A DNA stretch of 64,000 nt from Archangium gephyra (GTDB taxonomy: Bacteria; Myxococcota; Myxococcia; Myxococcales; Myxococcaceae): the NCBI RefSeq assembly GCF_001027285.1, contig NZ_CP011509.1, positions 12,114,501-12,178,500 on the forward strand, given 5' to 3'. Made by a program: the position numbers and the translations under genes. This document shows positions 35,993 to 44,770 of the stretch, piece after piece (positions within the stretch are counted from its first letter, which is position 1; every line of letters begins with the position of its first letter). Under the pieces are notes generated by a model that had not been told where the DNA came from, ran no database searches, and saw only the letters and a program-made list of their open reading frames with translations.

Positions 35993-38572
35993 ATGTCCCA
36001 TCTCGATCGACCCGGTCCTCCGGAAGCCGCGGCCCTGCTCGCCGAGCGTGAGCACTTGAGGGCATTGCTGCGGTTGATGCCGGTGGGCGTCTACATCGTG
36101 GACCAGCAAGGGCGGCCGCTGGAGTCCAACCCCGTGGCGGAGAACATCTGGGGAGGGCCGCTGCCGCGGGTGGGGCTGGAGGGCTACGGCATCTACGAGG
36201 GCTACTGGCCCGGGAGTGGCCGGCGGCTGGAGCCGCACGAGTGGGCCCTGGCGCGCACGCTGCGCGACGGGCACCCGGTGGTGAACGAGGAGGTGGAGAT
36301 CCTCGCCTTCAACGGCGCGCGGCGCACGGTGCTGCACTCCACCACGGCCCTCAAGGACCCCCAGGGCACCATCGTGGGCGCGGTGGCGGTGAAGGTGGAC
36401 ATCACCACGCGCCGGCAGGCGGAGCACGCCGAGGCCTTCCTCACCGAGGCCACGCGCCTGCTGGTGGAGTCGCTGGACTGGGAGAGCACGCTGCAGGCGG
36501 TGGCGCGGCTGGCCACACGCCAGCTGGCCGACTTCTGCATCATCGACGTGGTGGGCGAGGACGGCGAGCTGCACCGCCTGGTGGCCGCCGCGCGGGAGCC
36601 CGCGCACCAGCCGCTGATGACCGAGGTGCTGCGTTTTCCGCCCAAGGTGGGCAGCCCCAGCCCGCTGTCCCGGGTGTTCCTCGAGGGCCGCCCGCTGCTG
36701 CTGCCGGACATCACCCCCGAGGTGCTGGGGGCGATGGCGCGCTCGCCCGAGCACCTGCAGGCCATGGAGCAGCTGGGGCCGTGCGCGTGCATGGCGGTGC
36801 CCCTGTCGGTGGGCACGCGCCGGGTGGGCCTGCTCAACTTCATCCTCGCCACGCCGGGCCGCAGCTACACGGAGCGGGAGCTGACGTACGCCGAGGAGCT
36901 GGCCCGGCGCGTGGCCTTCGTGGTGGAGCACGCCCGGCTCTTCCGGGAGGCCCAGGGCGCGCTGCGGGCGCGCGACACCACCCTGGCGCTGCTGGAGGCC
37001 TTCCTCGCCGCCTCGCCGGTGGGCATGGGCTTCGTGGACCGGCAGCTGCACTACGTGCTCGTCAACCCGGTGCTGGCCGCCATGAATGGCAAGCCCCCCG
37101 AGGCGCACCTGGGGCGCGCCGTGCGCGAGGTGCTGCCGGAGCCGGAGGAAGTCACGTTCGTGGAGCGGTTGCTGCACGAGGTGATGGAGCGCGGCGAGCC
37201 GATGATGAACCGCAACGCGCTGATCCCCGCGCGGCCCGGCCTCCCGCCGCGCGCGGTGCACAGCTCCTTCTTCCCGGTGAAGGTGGACGGGGAGACGCTG
37301 GGCGTGGGCCTCACGGTGCTGGACATCACCGAGCACAAGCAGGTGGAGGAGGGCCTGCGCTTCCTCGCCGAGGCCACCACGCGGCTGTCCACCTCGTTGG
37401 ATCCACGCACCACGATGGAGAGCACCGTGCGGGTGCTGGCCGAGCACCTGGCGGACTACTGCATGCTGGACGTGCGCTCCGAGGACGGCAAGCGCCTGGA
37501 GCGGGTGGCGGCGGCGGCGCGCAGGGCCGACACCCAGCGGGTGCTGGAGGAGGCGCGGCGCCTGTCCGCCGCTCCCCATCCGGACTCGCCCACCTGGAGG
37601 GTGCTGGAATCCGGCCGGGCCATGCTGGTGGCCGAGGTGGGCGATACGCTCCTGGAGGACGAGACCCTGGACGTCCGCTTCCGGGCGACGCTCGCGCGGC
37701 TGCGCCCGCGCTCGGTGATGTTCGTCCCGCTCATCGCCCGGGAGCGCACGCTGGGCGTGCTGACGGTGGTGAGCCAGGACGAGACGCGCCGCTACACCGA
37801 GCGCGACCTGGCCTTCGTGGAGGACCTGGCCTGGCGCGCGGCGCTGGCCATGGACAATGCCCGGCTCTTCCACCAGGCGGAGCAGGCGGTGGAGGCGCGT
37901 GACGAGTTCGTCGCCATCGCCACGCACGAGCTGCGCACGCCCCTGTCCGCGCTGAGCCTGCAGCTGACGGCGCTCCAGCGGGCGGTGGACGCGGGCCGCA
38001 TGCCCACCGAGGACAAGCTGCGGCAGTCGCTGGTGACGGCCCGGCGCCAGACGGAGCGGCTGGAGCAGCTCATCAAACACCTGCTGGACGTGTCGCGCAT
38101 CTCCACCGGCCGGCTGGAGCTGGAGCTGGAGGAGGTGGACCTCGCGCAGCTGGTGCACTGGGTGGTGGTCCGCTTCGAGGAGAAGCTGGCGGAGGCCGGG
38201 TGCACCCCCGTGGTGCGCACGGACGCCCCCGTGGTGGCGAAGGTGGACCGGCTGCGGGTGGAGCAGGTGGTGATGAACCTGCTGTCCAACGCGATGAAGT
38301 ACGCCGCCGGCCAGCCGGTGGAGCTGCACGTGGAGCGCAGGGAGGGCACGGCGGTGCTCGGCGTGCGCGACTTCGGACCGGGCATCACCCCGGAGGTGCA
38401 GGCGCGCATCTTCGAGCGCTACCAGCGGGCCACCGGCAAGCACGCGCGCGAGAGCCTCGGACTGGGCCTCTACGTGGCCCGGCAGATCGCCCGCGCCCAC
38501 GGAGGCGAGCTGAAGGTGGAGAGCACGCCGGGCCAGGGGGCCCACTTCCTCCTCCACCTTCCGCTCGGCTGA
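35993..38572 (+). CDS. Sensor kinase: PAS-GAF-PAS-GAF-HisKA-HATPase
   Basis: About 859 residues from ATG 35993; ATG 35963 would add ten. PAS domain one (MPVGVYIVDQQGRPLESN) is followed by a PAC end (KVDITTRRQAE), GAF (about 140-310), a second PAS (SPVGMGFVDRQLHYVLVN) and a second GAF (about 455-620). HisKA has His645 in IATHELRTPL, and the ATPase domain has NLLSNAMKYA and ESLGLGLYVARQIA. It is soluble. The GAF-HisKA-HATPase half closely parallels that of the divergent kinase 33097-35640, so the pair arose by duplication and may share a target. No response regulator is adjacent. Confidence 0.92.
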   Translation: MSHLDRPGPPEAAALLAEREHLRALLRLMPVGVYIVDQQGRPLESNPVAENIWGGPLPRVGLEGYGIYEGYWPGSGRRLEPHEWALARTLRDGHPVVNEEVEILAFNGARRTVLHSTTALKDPQGTIVGAVAVKVDITTRRQAEHAEAFLTEATRLLVESLDWESTLQAVARLATRQLADFCIIDVVGEDGELHRLVAAAREPAHQPLMTEVLRFPPKVGSPSPLSRVFLEGRPLLLPDITPEVLGAMARSPEHLQAMEQLGPCACMAVPLSVGTRRVGLLNFILATPGRSYTERELTYAEELARRVAFVVEHARLFREAQGALRARDTTLALLEAFLAASPVGMGFVDRQLHYVLVNPVLAAMNGKPPEAHLGRAVREVLPEPEEVTFVERLLHEVMERGEPMMNRNALIPARPGLPPRAVHSSFFPVKVDGETLGVGLTVLDITEHKQVEEGLRFLAEATTRLSTSLDPRTTMESTVRVLAEHLADYCMLDVRSEDGKRLERVAAAARRADTQRVLEEARRLSAAPHPDSPTWRVLESGRAMLVAEVGDTLLEDETLDVRFRATLARLRPRSVMFVPLIARERTLGVLTVVSQDETRRYTERDLAFVEDLAWRAALAMDNARLFHQAEQAVEARDEFVAIATHELRTPLSALSLQLTALQRAVDAGRMPTEDKLRQSLVTARRQTERLEQLIKHLLDVSRISTGRLELELEEVDLAQLVHWVVVRFEEKLAEAGCTPVVRTDAPVVAKVDRLRVEQVVMNLLSNAMKYAAGQPVELHVERREGTAVLGVRDFGPGITPEVQARIFERYQRATGKHARESLGLGLYVARQIARAHGGELKVESTPGQGAHFLLHLPLG

Positions 38573-38628
38573 ACGCCCCTCCCCGCCGTCTTCCTCCCAG
38601 GCGATGGGCTTGCGCCGCGCCACGATTC

Positions 38629-38659
38629 TGAGCATACTCATTTTTGAGCATGGTCATTT
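38629..38659. promoter_or_regulatory. Tandem operator overlapping the TetR gene start
   Basis: Two 15-nt direct repeats one helical-turn-and-a-half apart: TGAGCATACTCATTT (38629-38643) and TGAGCATGGTCATTT (38645-38659). Each contains the dyad TGA-N6-TCA. The second covers the ATG at 38650. Placement and symmetry suggest autorepression by the TetR protein. Confidence 0.6.
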
Positions 38660-39336
38660 CTCGCAAAGGAAGCGCCCGCCCGAAGGCCGCCGAGGCCCCG
38701 GGACTGAGGGAGCGCAACAAGCAGGAGAAGCTGGAGCGCATCCGGGAGGCGGCGCGCGAGCTCTTCGCGGAGAAGGGTTTCGCGGAGACGACGACGCGGG
38801 AGATCGCCGAGCGGGCGGGCGTGGGGACGGGGACGCTGTTCCTCTACGCGCGCACCAAGGAGGAGCTGCTGATGCTCGTCCTGGCCGAGCGCGTGGAGGC
38901 GGTGCAGGAGGAGCGCTTCCGCACGCTGCCCACGCAGGCCCCGCTGCTCGAGCAACTGCTGCACGTCTTCGAGGGCTTCTTCCGGCTGTACGCGAAGGAC
39001 CCGGGCCTGGCGCGCATGTTCATCCGGGAGCTGCTCTTCATGGAGCCGGGGCCGTCCGGGGAGCGGATGCAGCTGGAGCGGGCCTTCGCGGCGCGGCTGG
39101 CGGGGCTGGTGGCGGCGGCGCGCGAGCGCGGCGAGGTGGCGGAGGACGTGGACCTGGAGATGGCGGGCTTCAACTTCTTCTCGCTGTACCTCACGACGTT
39201 GATGGGCTGGCTGTCCGGAGCGCTGGGCCCCGGGGACAGCTGGCGCCCGATGCTCGAGCGCGCCTTCGCGCTTCAGTTGAAGGGGCTCGGGCCAGGGGCC
39301 GGGACTTCTGGCGGAAACAAACGGAGGCGGTCATGA
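38650..39336 (+). CDS. TetR-family transcriptional regulator
   Basis: A 228-residue protein from ATG 38650 (a TTG 6 nt earlier is possible). The N-terminal HTH is typical: IREAARELFAEKGFAETTTR, then EIAERAGVGTGTLFLYARTK. The C-terminal ligand domain is helical and unassigned. It is coupled by ATGA overlap to the COQ4-like gene, its likely target, and two repeat operators overlap its start. The ligand is unknown; lipophilic compounds are likely given the membrane-linked partner. Confidence 0.92.
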   Translation: MVISRKGSARPKAAEAPGLRERNKQEKLERIREAARELFAEKGFAETTTREIAERAGVGTGTLFLYARTKEELLMLVLAERVEAVQEERFRTLPTQAPLLEQLLHVFEGFFRLYAKDPGLARMFIRELLFMEPGPSGERMQLERAFAARLAGLVAAARERGEVAEDVDLEMAGFNFFSLYLTTLMGWLSGALGPGDSWRPMLERAFALQLKGLGPGAGTSGGNKRRRS

Positions 39337-39920
39337 GCAACGAGGCAACCCTGACGCTGCGCCAGGCGCGCGAGCGCTACTTCGACGAGAACGGCTTCGG
39401 CCAGGGCGGCAACTACGACGAGCGCTGGGTGCGCGTGGACGTGGGCCCGGTGCCTTTCTGGTTCCCCAACTCGGCGGAGCGGGTGCGGGCGCTGCGCTTC
39501 CATGACCTGCACCACGTGCTGACGGGCTACCGCACGGACTTCCCGGGCGAGTGTGAGATTTCAGCGTGGGAAGTGGCGGGCGGGTGCACGGACCACTGGG
39601 TGGCGTGGCTGTTGAATCTCTCGGGGATGGGGCTGGGGCTGCTCTTCATGCCGCGCCGGATTGCGCGGGCCTTCCAGCGCGGCCTGCACACACGCAACCT
39701 CTACCGCGCCGAGTACGGGGACGCGCTGCTGGGCCGGACGGTGGAGGAGATGCGGAGCGCGCTCGGGATGGACACGCCGGTGCGCGCGCCGACGAGGAAG
39801 GACCGGCTGACGTTCGCGGGCTGGTCCGCGGCGGCGCTGCTCTTGTCGGCGGTGAGCGCGGTGGCCTCCCTGGCCCCGGTCGCGCTGGCGGCGTGGGCGC
39901 TGGTGCACTGGCTGCGCTGA
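39333..39920 (+). CDS. COQ4-like membrane-associated protein
   Basis: A 195-residue protein. The metal motif of COQ4, HDxxH followed by eleven residues and Glu, is matched exactly by HDLHHVLTGYRTDFPGE (about residues 58-74). Further shared context is GEISAWE-like (CEISAWEVAGG). Two hydrophobic stretches (LLNLSGMGLGLLFMP and a C-terminal VAWSAAALLLSAVSA-type segment) point to membrane association. COQ4 acts in ubiquinone assembly in eukaryotes, including C1 decarboxylation/hydroxylation; bacterial homologues are poorly studied. Myxobacteria use menaquinone, so a quinone role is uncertain. It is translated with the TetR gene. Confidence 0.72.
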   Translation: MSNEATLTLRQARERYFDENGFGQGGNYDERWVRVDVGPVPFWFPNSAERVRALRFHDLHHVLTGYRTDFPGECEISAWEVAGGCTDHWVAWLLNLSGMGLGLLFMPRRIARAFQRGLHTRNLYRAEYGDALLGRTVEEMRSALGMDTPVRAPTRKDRLTFAGWSAAALLLSAVSAVASLAPVALAAWALVHWLR

Positions 39921-39969
39921 ACACGATATCATTGGAGTTCCAACCACGAGCACCGAGGAGGAGCCCCGG

Positions 39970-40812
39970 ATGGAACGAGCAGCGAGCGACGCGGAGAAGC
40001 CCCGGCGCCGGTGGTTGCCGTGGTGGCTGCTGGCGGGCTCGCTGGGGGTGATGGTGCTGGGCGGTTGGGGCGCCTCGCGCTCCATCTCGTCGCTGATGCA
40101 GCGGGTGGAGCAGCTGGAGCGCGAAGCCGGGGAGTCCGAGGCGCGGGTGGCGGAGCTGCAGGTGCTGCGAGACAGCATGGCGCGGCGGCTGCGGCTGTTG
40201 GAACAACAGCAGCAGGGGCTGGCCACGCAGAACGCGGCGCTCAACAAGCGGGCCGGGGACCAGAACGTGCTGCTCGCGCGGCGCGAGGCGGCGCGCACGG
40301 AGCTGGAGCAACTGCTGAAGGCGGAGCTGGAGAAGGGCGAGGTCTTCCTGACGGAGACGGAGGGGCGGCTGAAGGTGGAGCTGGCGGACCGGCTGCTCTT
40401 CGAGCCGCGCAAGGCGGCGCTGACCCCGGCGGGAGCGGAGCTGTTGACGCGGGTGGGGGCGAAGCTGGCGGTGGAGGGACACCTGGTGCAGGTGGCGGCG
40501 CACACGGACGCGGTGCCGGAGACAGCGGAGACGGCGCCAGGGCCGACGAGCTGGGAGCTGTCCTCGGCGCGAGCGGTGACGGTGGTGCGGCTGCTGGGGG
40601 AGAAGACGAAGCTGGGCCCGGAGCGGCTGGTGGCGGCGGGCTACGGGCCGTACCACCCGGTGGTGGTGGATGACGGGCCCCTGGCGCGCGAGCGCAACCG
40701 GAGGCTGGAGCTGCAGCTGATGCCCGCGCCGCCGAGACCCACACCGCCTCCCGCTCCCGCCGCGCCCGCGGATCAACGGCTGGCCAAGAAGCGCCCGGGA
40801 CAGACGCGGTAG
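39970..40812 (+). CDS. OmpA/MotB-type peptidoglycan-binding protein, inner-membrane anchored
   Basis: A 280-residue protein. A basic N-terminus leads to one membrane helix (about 15-35, PWWLLAGSLGVMVLGGWGA). A coiled coil follows (about 40-120, SLMQRVEQLEREAGESEA). The OmpA_C domain (about 125-255) has LFEPRKAALTPAGAELL, VAAHTDAVPET, SARAVTVVRLLGE and GYGPYHPVV with RERNRRLEL. The peptidoglycan-binding Asp is the one in HTDA and the Arg the one in RNRRLE. It anchors to cell wall from the inner membrane. A Pro/Ala tail ends the protein. It is monocistronic. Confidence 0.85.
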   Translation: MERAASDAEKPRRRWLPWWLLAGSLGVMVLGGWGASRSISSLMQRVEQLEREAGESEARVAELQVLRDSMARRLRLLEQQQQGLATQNAALNKRAGDQNVLLARREAARTELEQLLKAELEKGEVFLTETEGRLKVELADRLLFEPRKAALTPAGAELLTRVGAKLAVEGHLVQVAAHTDAVPETAETAPGPTSWELSSARAVTVVRLLGEKTKLGPERLVAAGYGPYHPVVVDDGPLARERNRRLELQLMPAPPRPTPPPAPAAPADQRLAKKRPGQTR

Positions 40813-40896
40813 CTCGAGCGAGGCATCACCGAAGGCGCTTCACGGCGGTGAATGCCCGGTGCATTCTCGACCCCGGCTCATTCCGCTGGGGGACAC

Positions 40897-41718
40897 GTGT
40901 CTCGGCTCGGTTGGATTCACCTCGCGGCACTCCTCGGTATTTCCTGCACCACCACGCTCCACCCCCCTCCATCCCGGAGTGGGCAGCTCAGCGGCGCGCG
41001 CTCTCAGTTCAACCAGTCGTGTGGACTGGCCTGTGCTGCCCCGGTCAATGCGAGCACCGGCGAGTTCGTCGCGCCAGCGGCGACTCGGGCTGGCCAGGTC
41101 CTCGAGAAGGTCGTCCAGGCCGCGGAGGCCGTCCAGGGCCTCAATATCCTCGAACGGGCCCTGACCGGCGCGGAGTTGGATCTCGTCGAAGCAACCCTCA
41201 AGGCGTGCGTGGCGCAGGCACACGCGGACATCAACGAGGCCTACCAACAGCGCGACAGCGGATTCAGGTTCGAGAATGGGAAGTTCCCAAACGATGCCGA
41301 GTGCCTGAAACCCGTCGGATTCGATGAGGTGGGAGATGAGGTCTCCCTTGCCCAGGAACTCGGGAGACTCAAGCACGCCGCGGCCTTTGCGTGCTTCAAG
41401 GCTCGCCTGCCGCCAGACCTCCGTGAGAACTTCACCGTCGAGCCTCGCTACAAGCCCGACCCCGAGGTGAATGGCGTCGTGCTGACGAACAAGGGCATCG
41501 ATACCCTCAATCCCGATTTCGTGGTGCACGGAACAAGGAACGCCACCGACGTGCAGTGCGTCTACGAACTCAAATTCCCCTGCCTCTCCGCCCAGAAACT
41601 GGCCCCACACAAATCCCGCTGGGTAGAGGCTCAACTGAAAGCCTACCAAGAGCTCTCGAAGCGATGCCCAGCGGCCGTCATCTCTCCCGCGGGGCTCTTC
41701 CAACTCGGTATCCCTTGA
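40897..41718 (+). CDS. Lipoprotein with PD-(D/E)xK nuclease-like C-terminus, SitA-like toxin candidate (cassette 2)
   Basis: A 273-residue protein. The start is GTG 40897 with TGGGGGA 4 nt upstream. The signal (LAALLGISC) puts the lipid site at Cys17; Leu is at -4, as in cassette 1. The C-terminus has LNPDFV (Asp207), then YELK (Glu224, Lys226) followed by FPC, a PD-(D/E)xK-type core. The same order (PDIV, YDLKFPC) occurs in the protein at 6637-7542, and both have KHA/ETAW..C ahead of it. The central region differs (AGQVLEKVVQAAEAV), as expected of modular toxins. The downstream gene starts within its stop codon (TGATG). Confidence 0.7.
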   Translation: MSRLGWIHLAALLGISCTTTLHPPPSRSGQLSGARSQFNQSCGLACAAPVNASTGEFVAPAATRAGQVLEKVVQAAEAVQGLNILERALTGAELDLVEATLKACVAQAHADINEAYQQRDSGFRFENGKFPNDAECLKPVGFDEVGDEVSLAQELGRLKHAAAFACFKARLPPDLRENFTVEPRYKPDPEVNGVVLTNKGIDTLNPDFVVHGTRNATDVQCVYELKFPCLSAQKLAPHKSRWVEAQLKAYQELSKRCPAAVISPAGLFQLGIP

Positions 41719-42770
41719 TGACGCCGCCTGCACCGCGCATCCGCCACCGTGGACGTTGCCCCGTTCACGTGAAGCTCTGGAGTGGCAAGCCTCCCCGCTT
41801 TCCGCTGCGAGAACTGCTTGCGCGAGACGTTGTCCGCTTCGCCTTCTACCTGCCGTACGACCACCTCGATATCGCCTCTGGAGTGAGGCGCGCGGTCGAA
41901 AGCTACGTGCGTGCTGTGGGGAAGAGTCCCGGCACCATCCATCATGCCTACATCAATGACGACGAAGGCGGCGCCCTGAACAAGGAGCGTTGGGACTCCA
42001 TCGACTATCTCCTCCGGCCCGAGCGGCCGTTCCGCTTCGTCGAAGAACTCAGCGAACCCACCCTCCACCGCCTGGTGAAGCGGGGCCACCTCGCTCAGCT
42101 CATCCTCGATGGAGGCTTCGGCAGTACCAATGGCTACCAACTCTGGTACCGCGCCCGTCTTCCCTCGCGCACGCCCCCTCCCAATCTGGTGAGCCTCCTC
42201 ACCGCGACGCTTCCCACCGAGTACCTACAAACGCACGGACCCACGAAGGTGCGCGAACTCGCCCTGGAGATGGCCTCCCAGCTGCGTTTCGCCACCGGCC
42301 ACGTGGGCCTCACCCTGCAGCTCTACTGGCCCCTGCGCTCCAGGGACGAGTCCTTCCGCGCCGAGCTCCTCCGCTACCCGGGCATCGACCTGCGCCCGGC
42401 CTGGTCCCATGAGCACCGGATGGGCACGCGTGTCGATGGCGTCCACTGGCTCAACTTCCTCGCGCAGCCCGTGCTGGGCCAGCTCGGTGGCGCCTCCACC
42501 CTTCGCACTCGCCTCCAGTCCCCCGACACCACCGTGCACGTGCTCGACGAGGAGCGCGTCGTCGTCGCCCTCGGCGAGGGCCCCGAAGCCGGAGACCTCT
42601 CCTCCGGACAGCTCCTGCCCGCGTACCGGGAGCTCGCCCAGGTGCTGGAGCCCTGGCTCGAGCCACTGGACCTCTCGGATACCACCTCTCTCGACCAGCC
42701 CCCCACCTACTCGAGCCTGCGCTTCACCCAGGACGAGGCGAAGCGCTGGTGGAGACGCTTCCTCGACTGA
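41718..42770 (+). CDS. DUF3396/TsiV-like immunity protein (cassette 2)
   Basis: A 350-residue protein starting at ATG 41718, which shares its A with the toxin's TGA. The family block is RVDGVHWLNFLAQPVLGQLG. An N-terminal region with VRFAFYLPYDHLDIASGVRR matches FYMPHPNERIASAVIRA of the cassette-1 partner. It has no signal, so it acts in the cytosol. By context it protects against the co-encoded nuclease. It carries about 50 more residues than its cassette-1 paralogue, mainly at the N-terminus and in the middle; the ends align well. Confidence 0.8.
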   Translation: MTPPAPRIRHRGRCPVHVKLWSGKPPRFPLRELLARDVVRFAFYLPYDHLDIASGVRRAVESYVRAVGKSPGTIHHAYINDDEGGALNKERWDSIDYLLRPERPFRFVEELSEPTLHRLVKRGHLAQLILDGGFGSTNGYQLWYRARLPSRTPPPNLVSLLTATLPTEYLQTHGPTKVRELALEMASQLRFATGHVGLTLQLYWPLRSRDESFRAELLRYPGIDLRPAWSHEHRMGTRVDGVHWLNFLAQPVLGQLGGASTLRTRLQSPDTTVHVLDEERVVVALGEGPEAGDLSSGQLLPAYRELAQVLEPWLEPLDLSDTTSLDQPPTYSSLRFTQDEAKRWWRRFLD

Positions 42771-42896
42771 CACCTACATGCCTCCACCCCGCCCCGGAAA
42801 CCGCGCGAGAAAATGCCGTGAATAAACCGGGCGGGCGGCCGTCCGAGCCTCTGGTCACCCACTGGCCCCCTGTTTTTTCCCGCCCGGAGAATCCTC

Positions 42897-43829
42897 GTGC
42901 CCACCCTCAGGCAACTGCTGTGCACCTCCCTGGCATCGAGCCTGCTCTTCACCGCTGGCACCGCCGAGGCGCGTTTCGGTAAGCGCTCCGACTCCTCCAG
43001 CTCCAGCAGCGACAAGGTCCACGACGCCAGCCCGGTGGGTTCGAGCGACAATGACAGCGGCGGCTCCAGCTCCGGCGGCTCCAGCTCCTCGAGCGACGCA
43101 GTGAACACCGTGGGCACCATCCTGGACATCCTCCACATCGTCTCGGATGTCGCGGAGATCGCCTCGCACGCCCAGACGGCGACCTACTACGAGACCGCCC
43201 CCACCCAGGCGCCCCAGGTGGAGCTCGCGCCCGGCGAGCAGCCGATGTACGCCTACGGGCAGGAGCCGGTGGTCCAGCAGCAGCGCCAGGACTCGGAGGT
43301 GCGCAACCGCAACACGCTGATGTTCCGGGTGAACGCGGAGGGCCTGGCGCTGGGCGGGGGCTCGGCGGTGGGACTCAACGCGGGCATCGAGGGCCAGCAC
43401 TGGGGCGTGGCGCTGGCGGGGACCGGCATGCGGCTGCCCACGGATGACGGCACGGCGGGCGAGGACAAGATCGACCTGTTCTCCCTGCACCTGACGTTCG
43501 CGCTGTACTCCGACGACCAGACCCGGCTGCGGCTGGAGGGCGGCTTCGCCTCGGCCAAGGCGCCGGACGCCACCTTCACGGGCCCCAGCTTCGCCCTGTC
43601 CTTCGAGCGCTGCCTCTTCGGCGCGGTGGACCTGGAGACCCGCGCGCAGGTCGTCCCGGCGCCGCACCTCCAGATGGACGCCCAGGCGGGCCTGGCGCTG
43701 CACGTGAGCGCGATCAACCTGCGCGCCGGCTGGCGGGTGCTGATGCTCGACGACCGCGGCCTGGTCGACAACGAGGTGCACCGCGACTACTTCAGCGGCC
43801 CCTACGCGGGCGTCGGCCTGGCCTTCTAG
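42897..43829 (+). CDS. Exported Ser/Gly-rich protein with C-terminal beta-barrel
   Basis: A 310-residue protein with GTG start at 42897 (CCGGAGA upstream). The signal is cut near GTAEA. Residues about 30-60 are Ser/Gly/Asp low complexity. From about 140 alternating strands (GLALGGGSAVGLNAGIEG, HWGVALAGTGMRL, LRLEGGFASAK, AGLALHVSAINLRAGWRVLM) end in YAGVGLAF. The final Phe and strand pattern indicate an outer-membrane barrel. No family is recognised. The upstream 126-nt gap is clean of repeats. Confidence 0.75.
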   Translation: MPTLRQLLCTSLASSLLFTAGTAEARFGKRSDSSSSSSDKVHDASPVGSSDNDSGGSSSGGSSSSSDAVNTVGTILDILHIVSDVAEIASHAQTATYYETAPTQAPQVELAPGEQPMYAYGQEPVVQQQRQDSEVRNRNTLMFRVNAEGLALGGGSAVGLNAGIEGQHWGVALAGTGMRLPTDDGTAGEDKIDLFSLHLTFALYSDDQTRLRLEGGFASAKAPDATFTGPSFALSFERCLFGAVDLETRAQVVPAPHLQMDAQAGLALHVSAINLRAGWRVLMLDDRGLVDNEVHRDYFSGPYAGVGLAF

Positions 43830-43834
43830 CAGCT

Positions 43835-43866
43835 CCCCTCTCCTCTCCTTATCGGAGAGGGAGGGG
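43835..43866. terminator. Hairpin between convergent barrel and MobA-like genes
   Basis: A 7-bp stem CCTCTCC / GGAGAGG with loop TTATC, extended by CCCCTC / GAGGGG beyond a one-base bulge. It lies 5 nt past one stop and 45 nt from the other, so it may stop both transcripts. It is a distant relative of the 35-bp repeat. Confidence 0.55.
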
Positions 43867-43910
43867 ATGACACGGACCCGCCGGCCGGGTCCGTGCGCGC
43901 CGCTCCAGGC

Positions 43911-44606
43911 TCACGAGCCGGAGATCCCCTCGGAGGAGGCCTCCATGGGAGCCGACGCGCCAGTGGACACCGCGGTGCCGGTGGACTCGGTCTTCTTGCC
44001 CCGGCGCTTGGGCGGAGGCGCCAGCTTGGGCGCGGAGCCGAACAGCCGCTCGTACGTCTCCGGGGTGTTGATGTTGACGACGACGCCCGGGTCCTTCACC
44101 GGGATGCGGCGGATCTGCAGGCCGCGCACCGCCACCTCCAGCTGCGTCTCCAGCGAGTCCCTGTCCCGCAGCCGCTCGGCGGCGCCGCGCGAGAGGATGA
44201 TGGGGAAGCCCGAGGCCCCCTCGAACTCGGGGCGGATGGCCTCCACCGAGTCCCCCATCGCCTTGATGAGCGTCTTGAGGGTGGAAGCACGCAGCGCGGG
44301 CATGTCCACCGGGTGCAGCAGCACCAGGTCCGCACCGTCCTCGAAGGCCGCCTCCAGCCCGGCCTTCACCGAGCTGAGCTGGCCGTCCTGCCACCGCTCG
44401 TTCTCCACCAGGTGGATGGCGGGGTGCTGATCACGTACGGCCTCGGCCTCCTTGCCGATGACGCCCATGACCGAGCAGCCGGCCTTGCCAAACGTCGACG
44501 CGAGCGACTGCAGGAAGCTCTTGCCCCCCTCGTGCTCGATAAGCGCCTTGGAGTAGCCCATCTTCCTGGCCTCCCCCGCAGCGAGGATGATCGCCACAGC
44601 CTTCAT
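43911..44606 (-). CDS. MobA-like NTP transferase
   Basis: A 231-residue protein from ATG 44606 (GGAGGCG upstream). The N-terminus AIILAAGEARKMGYSKALI is the nucleotidyltransferase signature of MobA/MocA-type enzymes (molybdenum-cofactor guanylyl/cytidylyl transferases). DGADLVLLHPVDMPALR holds the metal-binding Asp in the usual LHPVDMP position. Glycine/Ser-rich and basic residues (PPPKRRGKKTE) form a C-terminal tail absent from most relatives. The substrate could be a nucleotide-linked cofactor or sugar. No other cofactor genes are adjacent. Confidence 0.82.
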   Translation of the reverse strand: MKAVAIILAAGEARKMGYSKALIEHEGGKSFLQSLASTFGKAGCSVMGVIGKEAEAVRDQHPAIHLVENERWQDGQLSSVKAGLEAAFEDGADLVLLHPVDMPALRASTLKTLIKAMGDSVEAIRPEFEGASGFPIILSRGAAERLRDRDSLETQLEVAVRGLQIRRIPVKDPGVVVNINTPETYERLFGSAPKLAPPPKRRGKKTESTGTAVSTGASAPMEASSEGISGS

Positions 44607-44623
44607 GCCACGCCTCCTCAGGT

Positions 44624-44644
44624 CCCCCACGGTTGGCGTGGGGG
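44624..44644 (-). promoter_or_regulatory. 5'-leader hairpin before the MobA-like gene
   Basis: A perfect 8-bp stem CCCCCACG / CGTGGGGG with loop GTTGG lies 18 nt upstream of the start at 44606. It may affect translation or be an operator. Confidence 0.35.
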
Positions 44645-44770
44645 CGACCCCCTACACCCTGGCAAGCGCGGAGCGATCTGGCCGCGCCCCCGGGGGCAGC
44701 CCGTTGGGAAGTCGGCATTGGGCAGACGCCTGATGTTGACCATGCACGCAAGTGCTACGCCTTTCCGCCC

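Noticed and set aside
35741..38641. A 966-codon minus-strand open frame
   Set aside because: Antisense to the sensor kinase at 35993, which has intact catalytic motifs.
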